A stretch of DNA of 6,931 bases, taken from positions 1 through 6,931 of the forward strand of contig CACZQU010000060.1 in the NCBI GenBank assembly GCA_902783305.1. The letters are read 5' to 3'. This stretch comes from an uncultured Lachnospiraceae bacterium. Lineage in GTDB: Bacteria > Bacillota > Clostridia > Lachnospirales > Lachnospiraceae. The notes under the pieces are model-generated. The model was not told where the DNA came from, made no database searches, and worked only from the letters and a program-made list of their open reading frames with translations. This document shows, piece after piece, positions 1 through 6,406 of this stretch. Numbering within the stretch: the stretch's first letter is position 1; each line of letters opens with the position of its first letter. The translations under genes were made by a program, and so were the position numbers.

Positions 1-1014
1 ATTTTCAAGGATGACGACGGCAGAATCTATCTTTATACCGGATTTGCTTTCGGGGGGAATCCGATTCTTCTCGACGGGTCTTCACCGACGAAGCACGGTC
101 CCATGGTGTTTGAGATCGATCCCTCGGACATGCTGACCGTGATTTCCGGGGACGAGCTGCATTACATCGGCGTTCTCACCGGAGAGGAGGCGAAGGGAAC
201 ACCCTATGAGCCGCAGCCCTTCGGAGAAGCCAGCTCCATGAGGAAATTCGGAGACACCTACTACTTCATCTACAGTTCTCTCAACAGCCACAATCTGTGC
301 TATGCGACGAGCAAAAGTCCGGTTGACGGATTTACCTATGGCGGAGTCCTGGTCAGCTGCGGCGACATCGGTCTGCCGGGTGTGCCGGACGTCAGCCATG
401 CCAGAATGTGTACGGGAAATACCCATGGCAGCCTGATCGAGATCAATGGGAAGTATTATGTCTTCTATCATCGGCACTCCAACCGCAAACAATCCTCCCG
501 CCAGGGCTGCGCGGAAGAAATCCGGTTTGAGGACGGCAGGTTTTATCAGGCGGAGATGACCTCCTGCGGACTGAACGGAGGGCCTCTTGAGGGGAAGGGC
601 CTCTATCCCTCGTACATTGCCTGCAATGTCTACGGGAGAAACGGGACAAGGTTCCTGTCCATGCTGAAGCACCGAAAAGGGGCGGATCCCTTCCTGACCA
701 TGAAGGGCAAGGACCGGGAGGAAGGACCGGACCAGTATGTTTCCAATTTCTGCACCGGTTGCACCGTGGGCTTCAAATACTTTGACCTGTCGGAAACCTC
801 ATCTGTCACCGTCCGGCTTCAGGGATACGGAGAATGCGATGTGGTGATCAGGACAAAGGAAGACGGGGATATCGTCTGCCGCATTCCGGTGGTTACCTGC
901 AAAGCACCGCAGACCTTCACAGGGGAACTGAAGGGGCTTGGCAGCAGGGAAGCCCTGTTTTTCAGCATAGAAGGAAAGGGAACCTTTGATTTCATTTCCT
1001 TTGAGCTTGCATAA
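1..1014 (+). CDS. GH43-family glycoside hydrolase, C-terminal part (5' end outside window)
   Basis: The frame is open from base 1 and ends at TAA 1012-1014, giving 337 visible residues; the ATG at 103 is internal. The first residues, FKDDDGRIYLYTG, are the strand-turn that follows the IDP-type pKa-modulating Asp in GH43, so that Asp and the general-base Asp probably lie just upstream. EASSMRK at about 226-246 matches the GH43 general-acid segment, with the Glu codon at 226-228. THGS at 421-432 (His at 424-426) resembles the GH43 site histidine segment, and FYHRHSN with RQGCAEE (463-519) fits bacterial arabinofuranosidase/xylosidase-like members. From about 660 a beta-rich region (GPDQYVSN, GFKYFDL, ending FDFISFELA) looks like the C-terminal CBM6-like sandwich often seen in this family. 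Known for the family: inverting cleavage of arabinose or xylose links in plant glycans. Exact specificity and cell location cannot be told. The gene lies 103 bases before the transporter, suggesting co-expression. Family call is firm; substrate is not. Confidence 0.9.
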   Translation: MFKDDDGRIYLYTGFAFGGNPILLDGSSPTKHGPMVFEIDPSDMLTVISGDELHYIGVLTGEEAKGTPYEPQPFGEASSMRKFGDTYYFIYSSLNSHNLCYATSKSPVDGFTYGGVLVSCGDIGLPGVPDVSHARMCTGNTHGSLIEINGKYYVFYHRHSNRKQSSRQGCAEEIRFEDGRFYQAEMTSCGLNGGPLEGKGLYPSYIACNVYGRNGTRFLSMLKHRKGADPFLTMKGKDREEGPDQYVSNFCTGCTVGFKYFDLSETSSVTVRLQGYGECDVVIRTKEDGDIVCRIPVVTCKAPQTFTGELKGLGSREALFFSIEGKGTFDFISFELA

Positions 1015-1117
1015 GCCAGGGAACGTCACGGGTAAACCGTGAACAGAAATCAAGGAATGGTAACCTTTATTTGTTCCCGTGAATATAGTGAGATGTCACT
1101 TCGAAAGGAAGAGATTC
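1015..1117 (+). promoter_or_regulatory. Leader between GH43 and transporter genes with competing inverted repeats
   Basis: This 103-base gap holds TCACGG (1026-1031) followed by CCGTGA (1037-1042), a 6-bp stem with a 5-base loop. A second copy of CCGTGAA at 1077-1083 repeats 1037-1043 exactly and could pair with the same upstream arm. GGGAAC (1019-1024) and GTTCCC (1073-1078) are also complementary. The pairings exclude one another in part. None is followed by a T-run, so no intrinsic terminator is called here. No convincing -35/-10 pair is visible. It could be an operator or mRNA leader for the transporter, or chance; the role is inference only. Confidence 0.3.
1106..1113 (+). promoter_or_regulatory. 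Ribosome binding site fixing the transporter start
   Basis: AGGAAGAG ends 4 bases before ATG 1118, with its AGGA core 8 bases upstream. It supports ATG 1118 over the in-frame GTG at 1079, which would add 13 residues (beginning MNIVRCHFERK) and has no good purine-rich site before it. Confidence 0.75.
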
Positions 1118-2836
1118 ATGAAAAAAGGGTTTTTTGATCATCCTGCACTGAAGACCAGGATTACTTCCTCCAGCGTGAAGCTGCAGGAAATGTTTATCGG
1201 TTACCTGCTTGCCCCCCTTTGCGCCATGCTGGCGAACTCTATTTTCAGCGCCTACCTGACCCGGTATTATGCCGATGTTCTGGGCCTGACAGACAGCCAG
1301 TTCGGCATTTTTTCCATGATGCTGCCCATTGTCTCGGCTATCGTCGTCGTGGCGGGAAATCTCTTTGTAGGCCAGCTCATTGACAATACCCGCACATCGG
1401 CCGGGAAGGCAAGACCTTATCTGTTTCTTTCCGTGCCGATCATGGCGGTGGCCATCGTTCTTCTCTTCATGACTCCGGGAGGGGACAATCCCCAGGCGGA
1501 GAACTATCTGATGAAGATGATCTGGATCGCCGTATCCTTCAACCTGTTCTATTCCGTAGGCTATCCCTTCTACTATACGGCTCACAGCTCCATGGTCGCG
1601 CTGTCTACCAGGAACCAGAACCAGAGAGGTATCCTTGCCACCTTGTCCAATGCTTCCATGGTTGCGGCAGCCGGCGTAGGAGCAAGTATTCTGGTGCCCG
1701 TCCTTCTTCAGCCGTTTATGTTTGTGACCGGCGAAGACGGGACTCTGGACCGGGTTGCCAGCTATGCCAACTGGAGAATCCTGGGAATTATCCTGGCGTT
1801 TATGACAGGCTTCGGTATTCTCCTGGAGTATTATTTCACCCGTGAGCGGATTACCGAGGAGAGCCTGACTCTTGGCACAAAGGAAGAAAAGCTTCCCATG
1901 AGCAGGCATATCAAGGCCTGTACCGCAGAAAAATACTGGTGGATGGTGGTCCTGTATATCCTCTTTTTCCAGATGGGGCAGCTGGTGAAAAATACCTCGA
2001 TGAGCTTTTACGCCCGCTGGATGTTTGACAGTGTGATCGGTTCCTCAAACCCTGAGGCAACCTCCGGCGCCCTGATGTCTACTCTCGGACTGATCGGCGG
2101 CCTGCCGTCTGCCATCGGCATGGTGATCGCCTGGCCGCTGGCCAGCAAGCTGGGTAAAAAACGCTCCATTCTCCTTGGCCTGATTCTTTCCCTGGCCGGC
2201 GGCCTGGTCTGCTTTGTCAATGTCCATCATTTCGGGATTGTCTGTACCGGCGTTGTCCTCAAAGCGATTGGAATCATTCCTTCTCAGTATATCATGGTCG
2301 CTGTCCTGTCGGATGTTCTGGATCACCTGGAGGCGAAAAACGGCTTCCGCAGCGACGGCTTTACCATGTCGATCTATGGGGCGACCATGGTGGGGCTTGC
2401 CGTCCTGTCGATGGGCATTGTCAACATTTTCCTTGGCGCCCTGGGCTATGACGCGACCTTGACGAAGCAGGCGGCATCGACCGAGACAGGTATGGTTATC
2501 GCTTATCTGTGCATGGATATGATCGGCTTCGCGCTGTCCATCATCCTGCTGTGGAGGATGGATGTGGAGAAATCCATTGACGCGGACAAAGCCGCGATCC
2601 TTGAGCGCCAGAAGGCGGCTGTACTGGCTGAAGGCGGCACCTGGATCGAGCCGGAGGAGCGCGCCCGCCTGGAGCAGGAGGAAGCGGACCGCAAAGCCGA
2701 GGAGGAGAGAATCCGGGAGCTGAGGAAGCACTGCCAGGAGAAGGGTCTGAATTTTGAGGAGGAAGAGAAAAAGTATCAGGAGAAGCTTCAGTACAAAAAG
2801 GAGCATCCCGGTATCATCGACAAATTGTTGGGATAA
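1118..2836 (+). CDS. GPH-family (MelB-like) major facilitator sugar transporter with charged C-terminal tail
   Basis: Predicted 572-residue inner-membrane carrier with about 12 hydrophobic helices. Family marks are YYADVLGL at the end of helix I, IDNTRT plus GKARPY in the helix II-III loop (residues 88-101), and SDVLDHLEAKNGFRSDG (398 onward), matching the helix X-XI loop of glycoside-pentoside-hexuronide carriers. Such proteins usually import oligosaccharides or glycosides with Na+ or H+. Oddly, the helix II D-x-x-x-D of MelB aligns with V77 and N81, and the MelB helix XI lysine aligns with V425, so coupling may differ. After W479 a cytoplasmic tail of about 93 residues follows, rich in Glu, Lys and Arg and likely helical or coiled coil, longer than the MelB tail. 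The gene sits between GH43 and GH3 genes, with 39 bases to the latter, so its cargo is probably their oligosaccharide substrate or product. Family is firm, substrate unknown. Confidence 0.93.
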   Translation: MKKGFFDHPALKTRITSSSVKLQEMFIGYLLAPLCAMLANSIFSAYLTRYYADVLGLTDSQFGIFSMMLPIVSAIVVVAGNLFVGQLIDNTRTSAGKARPYLFLSVPIMAVAIVLLFMTPGGDNPQAENYLMKMIWIAVSFNLFYSVGYPFYYTAHSSMVALSTRNQNQRGILATLSNASMVAAAGVGASILVPVLLQPFMFVTGEDGTLDRVASYANWRILGIILAFMTGFGILLEYYFTRERITEESLTLGTKEEKLPMSRHIKACTAEKYWWMVVLYILFFQMGQLVKNTSMSFYARWMFDSVIGSSNPEATSGALMSTLGLIGGLPSAIGMVIAWPLASKLGKKRSILLGLILSLAGGLVCFVNVHHFGIVCTGVVLKAIGIIPSQYIMVAVLSDVLDHLEAKNGFRSDGFTMSIYGATMVGLAVLSMGIVNIFLGALGYDATLTKQAASTETGMVIAYLCMDMIGFALSIILLWRMDVEKSIDADKAAILERQKAAVLAEGGTWIEPEERARLEQEEADRKAEEERIRELRKHCQEKGLNFEEEEKKYQEKLQYKKEHPGIIDKLLG

Positions 2837-2863
2837 GAGGCAAAAGTGATCAAAATCAAAAAC

Positions 2864-2870
2864 AGGAGGT
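2864..2870 (+). promoter_or_regulatory. Strong ribosome binding site fixing the GH3 start
   Basis: AGGAGGT lies 5 bases before ATG 2876. It favours this start over an in-frame GTG at 2846, which has a weaker GAGG-like site and would add ten residues (beginning MIKIKNRRF). Both starts keep the N-terminal membrane segment. Confidence 0.8.
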
Positions 2871-2875
2871 TCATT

Positions 2876-5800
2876 ATGGGTAATTCACGGCTTTGGAGGG
2901 GGCTTTGCGCAGTGACGGCGACATTTCTCGCGGTTTCTGTCTGTGCCTCCCAGATTGTCAGCGACCACAGAACGGATATCGACAAGTTCCTCGGAACCAG
3001 CAGCACCAGGATTGTCACAGATCCCAATGCTGACATTTCCACTGTCTATTCCTATGCTTCTGATTACGCCAGCACGACAGAACTGGTACAGGCCATCGCC
3101 GATGTCGGCGAGCGGATGAGCGAGGAGGGCACGGTTCTTCTGAAAAACAACGGAGCTCTTCCTCTTACCGGAGAGGAAAAGGGCAAGGTGACGCTTCTGG
3201 GCTTCTCCAGCTATTTCCCGGTCCAGGGCGGCGACATGGGATCCTCCCTGACGGCCAATACCGGAACGGACGCAGATACGGTAGACTTTGTCGGCGCACT
3301 TAAGGCGAAGGGATATACCATCAACCCGGATGTGCAGGCTCTTTATGACGGGCTGAAGGAAAGCTACAAGACGGAAGTGGAGAACTGGGGAAATGTGACC
3401 GTTTATTATAATATCACAGCTCCCAAGACCGATGCCCAGTTCACCAGCAAGGAGCCGTCGCAGGCGGTGATGGATGGAAAAGATGCCGGATGGAAGGATT
3501 CCATGAAAGAGTACAACGTCATGCTTGTCACCATCGCCCGGAGCGCGGCTGAGAACGCCGGGTATACCCCCGGGGAAGCAGGAGTCGATTCTTCCCAGCA
3601 GTTGAATCAGACGGATCCCCTTGGCCTGTCAGACGATGAGAGAGATCTGATCGCCGCGGCAGTCGCCGAAAAGGAAAACAACGGCGGCAAGGTGGTTGTC
3701 CTGCTTAATAACGCCAGCGCGATGGAGGTTCAGGAGATCGAGGATAACGAGGGTGTCGATGCCATCCTCGAGATCGGTCTGCCGGGAGGCTATGGCTTCT
3801 ACGGTGTCTGCGACATCTTAAGCGGCGAGGTGAACCCCTCCGGTCATCTTTCCGACACCTATGCGGTAAAGAATGCCAATTCCCCCGCAGCAATGAACTA
3901 TGGCGATCTCCAGTGGACCAATGCCCGTCCGGAGCTCAATATCAACGATGCCATTGTGGAAGCGGAAGGAATCTATACGGGGTATAAATATTACGAGACC
4001 CGGTACGCAGACACCGTACTTGGCCAGGGCAATGCCTCGGCGGGCGTGGGCAGCCTGGACGGCCAGAAATGGGCATACGAAAACGAAGTGACCTATCCCT
4101 TTGGCTTCGGTCTTTCCTATACGCAGTTTGATCAGAAAATCCAGTCCCTCAATGTGGATCTGGAGGGGCGCAAGGTAAATGCCGAGGTGGAAGTAACGAA
4201 TACCGGCGCCGTGGCCGGCAAGGATGTCGTTCAGCTATATGTCAGCGTTCCTTATACGGAGTATGATGTGGAGCATGGCGTGGAGAAGGCGGCGATCCAG
4301 CTTCTCGACTATGGAAAGACCCAGGTGCTTGAGTCTGGCGCTTCCGAAACCGTATCCATCGAGGCAGATCTGGATTACATGGCGAGCTGGGACAGCACCG
4401 CCTCCAACGAAGCAGGAACTACCGGATGCTATATCCTCGATCAGGGCGATTACTACTTTACCGTCGGCAACGGCGCTCATGAAGCGGTCAACAACGTGCT
4501 GGCCGCCCAGGGAAAGACCGTAGCGGATGCAATGACCGCGGAAGGCGATGCCTCCAAGGTAGAGACCTGGACACTGGGTGAAACTGACGGAACCACCTTT
4601 GCCAGGACGAAAAACGGCACTGCGGTGGAGAACCAGCTGGCGGATATGGACATCAATTACTGGCTTAAGGACACGGCGGTATATCTGTCCAGAAGCGACT
4701 GGGAGGGCACCTGGCCGAAAACCTATGAGGGTCTGACGGCCACCGATGAAATGCTGGATATCCTGGACGCGGATACGTATGTGATTGAGGAAAATGGAGA
4801 TCCCTCCGGCGTGATCTGGGGTGGTGAGCACGTCCTCACCCTCGCCGAGCTCAAGGGCGTTGCCGACAAGGATGACGAGCGCTGGGATTCGCTGATGAAT
4901 CAGATGCTTCTTTCCGAAGCCATGATCCGTACCGGCTTCGGCGGAACCAGCACCAAGGTGATCGAATCCATCTCCTCGCCGGAGGCGATTCAGAACGACG
5001 GCCCGAATGGACTGTATTCCTACCCGCTGGGACAGTATGCCAATACGGATGCGGGCACGGGGGATCCCCTGGTGATTTCTTCCGATGACAGAAACGCCAC
5101 TTACCGTGCAGGCGTCATGGCAAATGAGACCGTCATCGCCCAGACCTTCAACAAGGAGCTGGCAGAGGAATACGGCAAGGTAATGGGGAATTATTCCCTG
5201 TGGGCAAACCAGGCGATCTGGTGGGGTGTCGGCGTGAACCTGCACCGCGTGCCCTACAACGCCAGAAACCATGAGTATTTCTCCGAGGATCCGGTTCTGT
5301 CTTCCTTCCAGGGTGCTGCCGAGGTGAAGGGCGGGCAGCAGTACGGTCTGATCACGGCGCCCAAGCATGTCGCCTTCAATGACACCGAGGTGAACCGGAT
5401 CGGGGTTTCCGTTTTCATGACGGAGCAGAAAGCCCGTGAAGGAGAACTGCGGGCACAGCAGGCCTGCTTCGAGGACGCGAAAGCTCTTGGCGCCATGAGC
5501 GCGTATAACCGTGTCGGCATTTATACCGACAATGCCCACGAAGGACTGATCAGAAATATCCTCCACAAGGAGTGGGGCTTCTATGGTCTGATGAGCGAAG
5601 ACTTTATCATGGATCCGAACTATGTCGCCCTGAAGGAGGCCGTACAGAACGGAATTACGATGTCCTGCAACACCGGCGACAACTCCATGGAAGCCGTCTC
5701 GGCGGTATACAGCTACTGGACCGAGGAAAACGTCTCCAAGGATACCAGACTGATGCAGGCGCTCAAGGACGCTATGAAGATGCAGAATTATGCATTGGCG

Positions 5801-5959
5801 AATTCCAATGCGATGGACGGCATGGATCCCAGCTCCCATATCGAACATGTGAAAACCTGGTATGATCAGCTGGTTTACGGCCTGGAAATCGGCTTTGGCG
5901 TACTCACCGCGTTTATGGCTCTGATGTACCTGTTGTCTCTTCGCCGGAAGAACGGGTAA
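2876..5959 (+). CDS. Membrane-anchored, domain-reversed glycoside hydrolase family 3 enzyme (beta-glucosidase/beta-xylosidase type)
   Basis: This 1027-residue protein likely releases terminal beta-linked sugars outside the membrane by the retaining GH3 mechanism. Order: short basic head (R5, R8); hydrophobic segment about 9-28; GH3_C domain about 80-415, with EGTVLLKNNGALPL at 84-97 and YPFGFGLSYT at 407-416; FnIII-like domain about 420-555; linker with SRSDWEG at 605-611; catalytic GH3_N domain about 660-960; hydrophobic helix about 1000-1022 followed by RRKNG. In most GH3 enzymes the catalytic domain comes first. Catalytic-domain marks are DGPNG (708-712), ARNHEYFSEDP (796-806), KH at 830-831 with E838 and R841, and the probable nucleophile D909 in SEDF (family usual: SDW). 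E226 in RSAAEN is a candidate acid/base by analogy with the GEG-type segment of other GH3 enzymes. Charges predict both ends inside and the body outside. It lies 39 bases after the transporter and 21 before the small membrane protein. Fold is secure; substrate is not. Confidence 0.93.
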   Translation: MGNSRLWRGLCAVTATFLAVSVCASQIVSDHRTDIDKFLGTSSTRIVTDPNADISTVYSYASDYASTTELVQAIADVGERMSEEGTVLLKNNGALPLTGEEKGKVTLLGFSSYFPVQGGDMGSSLTANTGTDADTVDFVGALKAKGYTINPDVQALYDGLKESYKTEVENWGNVTVYYNITAPKTDAQFTSKEPSQAVMDGKDAGWKDSMKEYNVMLVTIARSAAENAGYTPGEAGVDSSQQLNQTDPLGLSDDERDLIAAAVAEKENNGGKVVVLLNNASAMEVQEIEDNEGVDAILEIGLPGGYGFYGVCDILSGEVNPSGHLSDTYAVKNANSPAAMNYGDLQWTNARPELNINDAIVEAEGIYTGYKYYETRYADTVLGQGNASAGVGSLDGQKWAYENEVTYPFGFGLSYTQFDQKIQSLNVDLEGRKVNAEVEVTNTGAVAGKDVVQLYVSVPYTEYDVEHGVEKAAIQLLDYGKTQVLESGASETVSIEADLDYMASWDSTASNEAGTTGCYILDQGDYYFTVGNGAHEAVNNVLAAQGKTVADAMTAEGDASKVETWTLGETDGTTFARTKNGTAVENQLADMDINYWLKDTAVYLSRSDWEGTWPKTYEGLTATDEMLDILDADTYVIEENGDPSGVIWGGEHVLTLAELKGVADKDDERWDSLMNQMLLSEAMIRTGFGGTSTKVIESISSPEAIQNDGPNGLYSYPLGQYANTDAGTGDPLVISSDDRNATYRAGVMANETVIAQTFNKELAEEYGKVMGNYSLWANQAIWWGVGVNLHRVPYNARNHEYFSEDPVLSSFQGAAEVKGGQQYGLITAPKHVAFNDTEVNRIGVSVFMTEQKAREGELRAQQACFEDAKALGAMSAYNRVGIYTDNAHEGLIRNILHKEWGFYGLMSEDFIMDPNYVALKEAVQNGITMSCNTGDNSMEAVSAVYSYWTEENVSKDTRLMQALKDAMKMQNYALANSNAMDGMDPSSHIEHVKTWYDQLVYGLEIGFGVLTAFMALMYLLSLRRKNG

Positions 5960-5960
5960 T

Positions 5961-5971
5961 AAGGAAGGAGG
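5961..5971 (+). promoter_or_regulatory. Ribosome binding site of the small membrane protein gene
   Basis: AAGGAAGGAGG starts two bases after the GH3 stop codon (TAA 5957-5959) and ends 9 bases before ATG 5981. This near-perfect site in a 21-base gap shows that the short downstream frame is a real gene, probably translated from the same message as GH3. Confidence 0.8.
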
Positions 5972-5980
5972 ATAAATCCC

Positions 5981-6406
5981 ATGAAGGAAACGAAAATCAG
6001 TGCAGGAATCGTCACGACGATTCTGGCGGCCGGTCTTGCCGGCGCCGGACTGTATATGTATTTCCAGAACGCCAATACGGCTAATTTTTCGAACCTGGGC
6101 AAGGATCCGGTAGTGATCGGCTGCCTGGCCGGGGCGATTGTGGTTCTTATTCTTTCCCTGCTTGCCGGCCGGCCTTCTCCGTTCTGGACGGATCTGCTGG
6201 TGGTGGCTGCTCCGGTGCTGTGCGTGGTTGGACTTCTGGTACTGGCGAATTCCAGGATTAACGGAATCGCGTCTATCCTGACCTTTACCAACAATGCCCA
6301 GAACATGGCAGACCTGCGAAGCGCGGTCATCGCGATGATCCTGATTGCGGCTGCGGCGCTCATGGGTCTGATCAATGCATTTGTGGATGTCAGGAAATAT
6401 AAATGA
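5981..6406 (+). CDS. Small four-helix integral membrane protein of unknown function
   Basis: This 141-residue protein is not recognised as a characterised family. Four hydrophobic segments are visible at about residues 8-28, 44-62, 71-89 and 114-134. The charged ends (MKETK at the start, DVRKYK at the end) and R64 in the short turn between helices 2 and 3 predict both ends and that turn in the cytoplasm. Two outside loops (about 29-43 and 90-113) are rich in Asn, Ser and Thr. There are no catalytic motifs, no nucleotide-binding sites, and only two cysteines (C48, C81), both inside helices. It begins 21 bases after the GH3 stop behind a strong ribosome binding site, and its stop overlaps the next ATG (ATGA, 6403-6406). 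Placement right after a doubly anchored GH3 enzyme suggests a partner role in membrane placement, folding or product transfer, but this is only guilt by association. That it is a gene is well supported; function is open. Confidence 0.85.
   Translation: MKETKISAGIVTTILAAGLAGAGLYMYFQNANTANFSNLGKDPVVIGCLAGAIVVLILSLLAGRPSPFWTDLLVVAAPVLCVVGLLVLANSRINGIASILTFTNNAQNMADLRSAVIAMILIAAAALMGLINAFVDVRKYK

Noticed and set aside
82..672. A 196-codon - strand frame at the window start
   Set aside because: It is the shadow of the GH43 gene, whose + frame carries family motifs from base 1 to the stop at 1014.
1027..1041. CACGG-loop-CCGTG stem as a terminator of the GH43 gene
   Set aside because: The stem is short and is followed by GAACAGAAATC rather than a T-run, so it does not fit an intrinsic terminator.
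2045..2806. A 253-codon - strand frame with a leucine-rich start, plus another at 1067-1909
   Set aside because: Both are antisense to the transporter. The leucine runs are the reverse reading of its Glu/Lys-rich tail codons, and no ribosome binding site supports them.
5261..5611. Loss of GH3 activity because of ARN and EDF replacing GRN and SDW
   Set aside because: The alignment still places Asp at the nucleophile position (D909) and keeps KH, the D708 motif and R841, so the enzyme is more likely active with altered fit than dead.
4235..5848. A 537-codon open frame on the - strand inside the GH3 gene
   Set aside because: It is fully antisense to a gene with clear GH3 motifs in order. Its translation has no recognisable domain, and GC-rich coding sequence often leaves the opposite strand open.
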